A DNA stretch of 34,326 bases from Candidatus Aenigmatarchaeota archaeon (GTDB lineage Archaea > Aenigmatarchaeota > Aenigmatarchaeia > GW2011-AR5): positions 1 to 34,326 of the forward strand of contig JACPJX010000018.1 in the NCBI GenBank assembly GCA_016187365.1. Reading direction: 5' to 3'. The notes under the pieces are model-generated. The model was not told where the DNA came from, did no database searches, and was given only the letters and a program-made list of their open reading frames with translations. Below, piece by piece: positions 29,941-34,326 of this stretch. Made by a program: the position numbers and the translations under genes. Position 1 is the first letter of the stretch. The number at the start of each line of letters is the position of its first letter.

Positions 29941-30267
29941 ATTAATAATGGAGATTTTGCCGCCGATATTAGTTTTACATACCCCTTTCTTCATCTCGAG
30001 GCAGTATTTTGCGCCGCGGCATGAATAAGTTCTCCATGTCTTCATATCAAAGGTCATGGGCACGGCAGGTTCTTTTTTTATTATCGTAAGGTTTTTGTCA
30101 AGGAAGAACAGGTCAAGTTCGCGCTTCACGAATGGCATCCATATGCTGCTGCCGCGCACAAGCGCGCCGTCGATGCCGCGCATGCCGTCAAACATCAGGC
30201 CCCGAATGCACGAGATGCCGCGGCAGTCCTTCACGCAGAATGTTTTCTTTCCGATGCATATCTTCAT
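29923..30267 (-). CDS. DUF192 family protein
   Basis: About 114 residues matching DUF192: 'CIRGLMFDGM', then 'GSSIWMPFVKRELDLFFLDK' (usual form FWMKNTLxPLDxxF), a Pro-containing strand, 'AKYCLEMKKGVC' (usual YVLE..AG). A small beta-barrel of unknown biochemical role; bacterial and archaeal members are often secreted, but no signal peptide is seen here. The ATG at 30267 is preferred to the TTG at 30270 because a TATA-like TTTTTTATGC (30288-30297) is centred 26 nt upstream. The last 18 nt of the gene overlap the 3' end of tRNA-Val on the opposite strand. Confidence 0.8.
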   Translation of the reverse strand: MKICIGKKTFCVKDCRGISCIRGLMFDGMRGIDGALVRGSSIWMPFVKRELDLFFLDKNLTIIKKEPAVPMTFDMKTWRTYSCRGAKYCLEMKKGVCKTNIGGKISIINGPGRN

Positions 30268-30273
30268 CAATCA

Positions 30274-30297
30274 TTAATAAATTAGATGCATAAAAAA
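30274..30297. promoter_or_regulatory. Overlapping divergent promoters of DUF192 and EndoQ
   Basis: Plus TTAATAAAT (30274-30282) is centred about 23-26 nt before the EndoQ ATG at 30301. Minus TTTTTTATGC (30288-30297) is centred 26 nt before the DUF192 ATG at 30267. The two boxes sit within 24 nt, so transcription of one may interfere with the other. Confidence 0.45.
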
Positions 30298-30300
30298 AGC

Positions 30301-31518
30301 ATGAGGGTCATTGCAGATTTGCAGATACACTCCAAGTATTCAAGGGCCACTTCTCCGGACATGACGATAGAGGAGATATCAAAATGGTCGAAGGTCAAGG
30401 GCCTAGGCCTTACAGGCACAGGGGATTTCACACATCCGGCATGGCTGGAAAACCTGAAGAAGAAATTGAGCGGTGACGGCATTTACGAATACGACGGCAC
30501 GAAGTTCATGCTTACGGGGGAGATATCTCTCATATACACAGACAAAAAACAGCGCCGCGTTCACCTTCTGCTCCATGCCCCGTCATTCGATGTCGTAGAC
30601 CAGATGAACGAATGGCTTGACAAAAAAGGCCGCAGGGATTATGACGGCAGGCCGGTCTTCGGCTTCTCGTGCACTGAATTCACGGAGGCGATGATGGAAA
30701 TAAGCAAGGACATAGAAGTGATACCCGCCCATGCATGGACGCCGTGGTTCTCCCTGTTCGGCTCCATGTCAGGCTACGATTCTCTGAAGGAATGCTTTGG
30801 CGACACAGCGAAATACGTGCATGCAATCGAGACCGGTATGAGCAGCGATCCCGCAATGAATTGGAGGCTTTCTCAGCTTGACGGCATCACGCTAGTGAGC
30901 AACAGCGATTCGCATTCGCCTTATCCGTGGCGCCTCGGAAGGGAGTCAAATGTTTTTGACATGAAGGATGATTTTTCCTACATTGATGTCATAGATGCGA
31001 TAAGGACAAGGAAGAATTTCATTTTCACAATAGAGACGCCGCCGGAATACGGGAAATATCATATCGACGGCCACCGTGCATGCAATTTTTCATGCGCACC
31101 CGAGGAGACAAAAAAACTCAAAGGCATTTGCCCGAAGTGCGGCAGGCACATGACGATAGGAGTGCTGAACAGGGTGGAAGAGCTTGCCGACAGGCCTGAA
31201 GGCTTCGGGCCGAAAGACGTGGTTGATTTCAAACGTCTTGTCCCTCTGCACGAACTCATTTCGCATTCGCTTAATGCGGGTGTGGCCACGAAGAAAGTCT
31301 GGGATATTTACAACAAAATGATATCGCAGTTTGGAAATGAGTTCAATATCCTTCTTGATGTTGAAAAGGAGCAAATTTCAAAATATTGTGATGAAAAACT
31401 CACATCCCTGATAATGCGCAACCGCGAAGGCAGGCTTCGCATAACGCCGGGGTATGACGGCGTTTACGGCAGGATCATGGAAGAGAAGGAAAGCCTTGCG
31501 CGTTTCCTAAGACCTTGA
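30301..31518 (+). CDS. Endonuclease Q (PHP-domain DNA repair nuclease)
   Basis: About 405 residues. The PHP domain begins 'MRVIADLQIHSKYSRATS', then 'GLGLTGTGDFTHP', 'VIPAHAWTPW' and 'SNSDSHSPYPWRLGRE' supply further metal-site residues. A zinc-binding block 'ACNFSCAPEE' / 'GICPKCGRHMT' and a helical C-terminus complete the EndoQ layout. EndoQ cuts DNA 5' of deaminated bases (hypoxanthine, uracil) and abasic sites. The usual first motif is DLHxHS; here the first His is Gln. The ATG at 30301 fits the leaderless promoter and homologous starts better than 30286. Confidence 0.9.
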   Translation: MRVIADLQIHSKYSRATSPDMTIEEISKWSKVKGLGLTGTGDFTHPAWLENLKKKLSGDGIYEYDGTKFMLTGEISLIYTDKKQRRVHLLLHAPSFDVVDQMNEWLDKKGRRDYDGRPVFGFSCTEFTEAMMEISKDIEVIPAHAWTPWFSLFGSMSGYDSLKECFGDTAKYVHAIETGMSSDPAMNWRLSQLDGITLVSNSDSHSPYPWRLGRESNVFDMKDDFSYIDVIDAIRTRKNFIFTIETPPEYGKYHIDGHRACNFSCAPEETKKLKGICPKCGRHMTIGVLNRVEELADRPEGFGPKDVVDFKRLVPLHELISHSLNAGVATKKVWDIYNKMISQFGNEFNILLDVEKEQISKYCDEKLTSLIMRNREGRLRITPGYDGVYGRIMEEKESLARFLRP

Positions 31519-32757
31519 CGGTCCTATCACGCTCACCGTGGTGTGCTTGTCGACGTAGTACCTGTAGAAGATTTCGAACGTTATGCTTACCGTGCCGACA
31601 GGCGTCGTCTGCCATGCAGCCTTGTCCACCACTACCTTGCATCCGAAGGGCGCCTTGCCGTCGGAGCGCAGTTTCACGAGGTCGGCTACGTAAGGGGTTA
31701 TAAACACCTCGGTCCCGCTCTGGTCAAGGCAGTCGGAGAAGCGGGCTCCAGGGCCGTTTATCTGCATTGTTGCGATGACGAAGCCGCTTTCGACACCGGG
31801 ATCACCAGCTCCTGCCGTGCTTTGTATATTGCTGAATGGCAGCGGATAGCCCTGGCCGACGTTCTGCAGCTCGATGAGGTAATTGAACGTTTCCACAGGG
31901 GTGAATGTCATGTCTGTGCTGATAACCATCGGGCTGGCGCCTCTTGATATGCTGACCTGTATCGGCGCCGCATGCGTATTGACGATGCTCAACGGGGTGT
32001 CAGTGATTTCCCCTATGTCATGCCTTCTCTTGTATTCGGCCTTGCTGTATGCCGGTATGTTTACCTGGGCATTGGAAGTGTAGAAGAATGACGTCCTTGC
32101 TGTGACAGGATAATCCACCTTCAGCCCTTCAGGCAGCAGCGGAGGCTTCAGTGTCCAGTCTGCCGTGAACGACTGCCCTGGCTTGTTCCTTTCAGGAAGG
32201 GGCGGCGAAAGGAAGGGCTCTACCTTTATTCTCTGGGTGTTTAGTGTCGAAATATAAGCGCAGGACTGGCTCACGAACTGGCCGAAAGAGTTCTGTATGG
32301 CAGGCGTGATGCTGTAGCCGCTCGCCGACACCGAAAAGTCTCCGCCCTCAAAGGCCACGTTTACCGCCCTGCTGCCGTCAGGATTCAGTTCGCCGTAGCC
32401 GAAAGAGCCTCCCCACTGCCCGTTGATCCTGTGTATGTTGAATCCAAATATCTGGAATCCCAATGAAACGCCGCTTTGCCCTGCCACGCCTGACAGGCCG
32501 AAAGGCGTGCTGAACGGCACTCCTGCAATGTCGGTCCAGCCTCCCTCGAGCCCGAACAATTCTGTGGTAACGCAGTCCGCGGTCGTGCCGCCGATGTTCT
32601 CGCCGTCCAAGAAGAACCTTACAGTGTCGCCGTATTCCGCGACCTTCGGGTCGGCTGTGAACTCGTTTATCACGATGCCGTTGTTCGGGTTCTTCGCCTG
32701 CGAGACGCAGCCCGCTGCAAAGAGCAGTGCAAGAATGAGCAGGATGTAGTACTTCAT
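31507..32757 (-). CDS. Secreted lipoprotein-like surface protein, paralogue 1
   Basis: A 416-residue protein. The signal 'MKYYILLILALLFAAGC' ends in a lipobox Cys at 17. An Ig-like/CARDB-type N-domain follows ('DTVRFFLDGENIGGTTAD'), then an inserted segment (about 80-170) rich in Gly, Ser and Phe, a Pro-rich middle, and a C-terminal beta domain with 'YLIELQNVGQGYPLP' and 'CLDQSGTEVFIT'. Two Cys in the last domain may form a disulfide. Surface-anchored, function unknown. The gene overlaps the end of EndoQ by 12 nt on the opposite strand. TATA-like TTTATATAC lies at about 32786-32794. Confidence 0.8.
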   Translation of the reverse strand: MKYYILLILALLFAAGCVSQAKNPNNGIVINEFTADPKVAEYGDTVRFFLDGENIGGTTADCVTTELFGLEGGWTDIAGVPFSTPFGLSGVAGQSGVSLGFQIFGFNIHRINGQWGGSFGYGELNPDGSRAVNVAFEGGDFSVSASGYSITPAIQNSFGQFVSQSCAYISTLNTQRIKVEPFLSPPLPERNKPGQSFTADWTLKPPLLPEGLKVDYPVTARTSFFYTSNAQVNIPAYSKAEYKRRHDIGEITDTPLSIVNTHAAPIQVSISRGASPMVISTDMTFTPVETFNYLIELQNVGQGYPLPFSNIQSTAGAGDPGVESGFVIATMQINGPGARFSDCLDQSGTEVFITPYVADLVKLRSDGKAPFGCKVVVDKAAWQTTPVGTVSITFEIFYRYYVDKHTTVSVIGPSRS

Positions 32758-32818
32758 TTTCTCACTGAATAACTATAGAAATGGCTGTATATAAATCAAG
32801 TTGAAAATGCTGGTTGAG

Positions 32819-33820
32819 TTAGGCTTCCTTCTTGCCTATGACGTTCACGCTCACCGACTGTTTTGTGAAGTATTTGTAGTTTATGTCGAACACGAGGCTG
32901 ACCTTTCCTGTGGGCAGACTTCTCCATGAACTCTTGCTGAACTTTATGTTGCACACTATGGGGACGTTCTGCGTCTCCCTGAGCCTTACTGTGAGCCTGT
33001 CGCTTCCTGTCCCCTGCACGGCGCTGTCAAGGTCAAGCGTCGTGCCGCTTGTCTGGCCGAGGCAGTTGGAAAATTCGACGTTTGATCCCAAAATCTTTAT
33101 TGTTCCTGTCAGCTTCCCTTCATCAGTCGAAACCGCCGGATCGCCGGTCGGGAATCCGCTCCCGGTATTCTGGAACTCTATCTTCAGCGGATACACATAC
33201 CAGTTGGGGTCGTCGCTGGCCCCCTCGGTGTCGACTATTATGAATGTGCTTTTTGCCGTTGAAGGCACTGAGAGCTTCAATGGGCCGTTGCTGTTCTGGA
33301 CTATCGGAGGCTCTATTGTCGAGCCCGTTATCTGCTGTCTCCTGTATTCCTCGTCGTTCACCGTGGTGAACTGCAGGAAGCCGTTCATGTTGTAATCATA
33401 CGTCACCCTTGCCTCGACGCTTGCCGGGGTTGTGATGCCCTGCGGTATCTGCGGTGTCTTGAACTCCCACTGCGCCGCGCGGAAGTCTCCCGGAAGGTTT
33501 CTTTCAGGCTGCGGCGGCCTCAGCGTCCCGAAACTCCTGCTTGTTATCTGGCTGACAACGCCGCCCCCTGAAGGGTCCCTCCACTGGCCCTCGACGCCGT
33601 AAAGCGTCACTTCAACATTTCTTGCGTCAGTGCCGCCTATATTTTCGGCTTCAACATCGAATATCACGCTGTCGCCCGAGAAAACTTCGATGACAGAAGG
33701 CGTTGTCGTGAATGAACTTATGCGGACGCCCTCGTTGGCGCTCACGGTCGTGGAGCGCTGGCCCCCGACGCACCCGAGAACAAATACAAGGGCAAGAACA
33801 GCAAGAATCGCAAATTTCAT
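32819..33820 (-). CDS. Secreted lipoprotein-like surface protein, paralogue 2
   Basis: A 333-residue protein. The signal 'MKFAILAVLALVFVLGC' has the lipobox Cys at 17. The same architecture as paralogue 1 without its long insertion: 'DSVIFDVEAENIGGTDAR', 'LRPPQPERNLPGDF', 'LKIEFQNTGSGFPTGDP', 'CLGQTSGTTLDLD' and a final beta strand before 'SVSVNVIG'. Probably anchored outside the membrane; partner unknown. A TATA-like box TTTTTAAACC (about 33852-33861) and GTGATG before the ATG support the start. Confidence 0.82.
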   Translation of the reverse strand: MKFAILAVLALVFVLGCVGGQRSTTVSANEGVRISSFTTTPSVIEVFSGDSVIFDVEAENIGGTDARNVEVTLYGVEGQWRDPSGGGVVSQITSRSFGTLRPPQPERNLPGDFRAAQWEFKTPQIPQGITTPASVEARVTYDYNMNGFLQFTTVNDEEYRRQQITGSTIEPPIVQNSNGPLKLSVPSTAKSTFIIVDTEGASDDPNWYVYPLKIEFQNTGSGFPTGDPAVSTDEGKLTGTIKILGSNVEFSNCLGQTSGTTLDLDSAVQGTGSDRLTVRLRETQNVPIVCNIKFSKSSWRSLPTGKVSLVFDINYKYFTKQSVSVNVIGKKEA

Positions 33821-33880
33821 TTACATCACTGCATATAGATATGATTGTCACGGTTTAAAAAGGTTTTTTGCTCATTTGGC

Positions 33881-33973
33881 TTTGTTTAAAAAGTCGTGAG
33901 CATCTGTCTGATGCCCACTGACGGGTAAGCCATTGGCTGCAAAGCATGCCAATGGCTTCACTTTTTAAACAAA
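33881..33973. repeat. MITE-like element with 14-bp terminal inverted repeats
   Basis: TTTGTTTAAAAAGT (33881-33894) is perfectly complementary to ACTTTTTAAACAAA (33960-33973). Inside lie GCATC / GATGC (33900-33914) and AAGCCATTGGC / GCCAATGGCTT (33927-33958), so the whole folds as a multi-branched structure. Near-identical 13-mers TGCTCATTTG(G/A)CT flank it (33869-33881 and 33977-33989), like a target duplication, though 3 nt separate the right repeat from the right end. It sits between lipoprotein genes 2 and 3. No ORF inside. Confidence 0.55.
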
Positions 33974-33979
33974 TCCTGC

Positions 33980-34326
33980 TCATTTGACTATCCTTATGTC
34001 AAGGCTCTGCCTCGTCTCGTAATTATATAATATCTTTATTGCCATCGGATAATTGCCTATTACGTCTATGTTGTCGGGCGGGAGGAGTTCGCACGTTATC
34101 CTCGGGAACCTGTCCCCTATGGGCGAGAGCTTCTGGTCAAGGCGCTCGCATTTGACAAGATTGTCCCCTATAGTGAAATCTGATACAGAGCCTTGCAGAC
34201 CAAGTTCTATCCGGTTGCTCTGTATTTCTGCCGGTTTCCGGATATCGGTTCCCTGCACGATTACAAAGTTTCCCGGCTCGATGTCCCCGACGAACCCGCT
34301 GCCGGTGTTTCTTATTGTCAGGTAAA
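33980..34326 (-). CDS. Partial secreted lipoprotein-like protein, paralogue 3
   Basis: An open minus-strand frame runs from the TGA at 33980 off the right edge, about 115 residues. The visible end contains 'TIRNTGSGFVGD' and 'VKCERLDQKLSP', matching the NxGxGF and CLxQ segments of the two upstream-numbered paralogues, and ends in a beta strand 'RQSLDIRIVK'. The start and any lipobox are outside the window. The apparent GTG start at 34258 is inside the conserved region, so it is not the true start. Confidence 0.75.
   Translation of the reverse strand, partial: YLTIRNTGSGFVGDIEPGNFVIVQGTDIRKPAEIQSNRIELGLQGSVSDFTIGDNLVKCERLDQKLSPIGDRFPRITCELLPPDNIDVIGNYPMAIKILYNYETRQSLDIRIVK

Noticed and set aside
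1..34326. CRISPR arrays, insertion-sequence transposases, rRNA genes and prophage genes
   Set aside because: Looked for and not seen. No regularly spaced repeats, DDE/HUH transposase motifs or rRNA core sequences are visible.

Overview
The window is archaeal and almost wholly coding. Evidence: FtsZ, SecE, Spt5, uL11, archaeal/eukaryal-type LeuRS, archaeal PheS/PheT, aIF1A, aNMD3, a Dim2/Pno1-like KH protein, topoisomerase VI, a group II chaperonin, EndoQ, class III (prepilin) signal peptides, and tRNA genes with bulge-helix-bulge (BHB) introns. Compact genes, many 1-10 nt gaps and overlaps, a split secretion platform and many intervening sequences in tRNAs suggest a small-genome (DPANN-like) lineage. 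I cannot fix the phylum from this window alone.

Layout. 1-513: AT-rich left edge with a partial gene and a small orphan ORF. 510-2752 (minus): ftsZ-secE-spt5-rpl11. 2937-4348: 40-aa zinc ribbon, a Cys-containing hypothetical plus an FKBP isomerase, and a small coiled-coil protein. 4349-12657: leuS, a doubly interrupted tRNA-Arg, a MinD/ParA ATPase, pheST and glyS. 12771-14504: a four-CBS protein with a probable hibernation-factor domain, and the tRNA-splicing endonuclease. 14612-14875: tandem tRNA-Asn and tRNA-Phe, both interrupted. 14919-19017 (minus): nmd3-aIF1A, dim2, top6B-top6A. 19066-25736 (minus): a type IV pilus/Tad-like operon with four prepilin-like proteins, one ATPase and two single-domain platform proteins, interrupted by a roughly 160-nt multi-hairpin element. 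25802-29021: coiled-coil protein, thermosome and an HTH regulator. 29127-29940: interrupted tRNA-Ile(UAU) and tRNA-Val. 29923-31518: DUF192 and EndoQ. 31507-34326 (minus): three tandem related secreted lipoprotein-like genes, the last cut by the window edge.

Most striking: all five tRNA genes are interrupted, with seven BHB-type introns in total. Five lie outside the canonical 37/38 site (20/21 twice, 22/23, 45/46 and 59/60), and they range from 17 to 70 nt. The endonuclease next to two of these tRNAs keeps its catalytic Tyr and His but appears to have lost the catalytic Lys. Two other unexplained structured elements stand out: four stacked hairpins inside the pilus operon, whose wobble pairs and a GAAA tetraloop place the RNA on the minus strand, and a MITE-like inverted-repeat element between lipoprotein genes.

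Promoters are unusually readable. A TATA-like box centred about 26 nt upstream of the start codon recurs before many genes, implying leaderless transcripts. Genes with a few extra leader bases carry a GGTGAT/GAGGT-type ribosome-binding site. I used this spacing to revise several starts.
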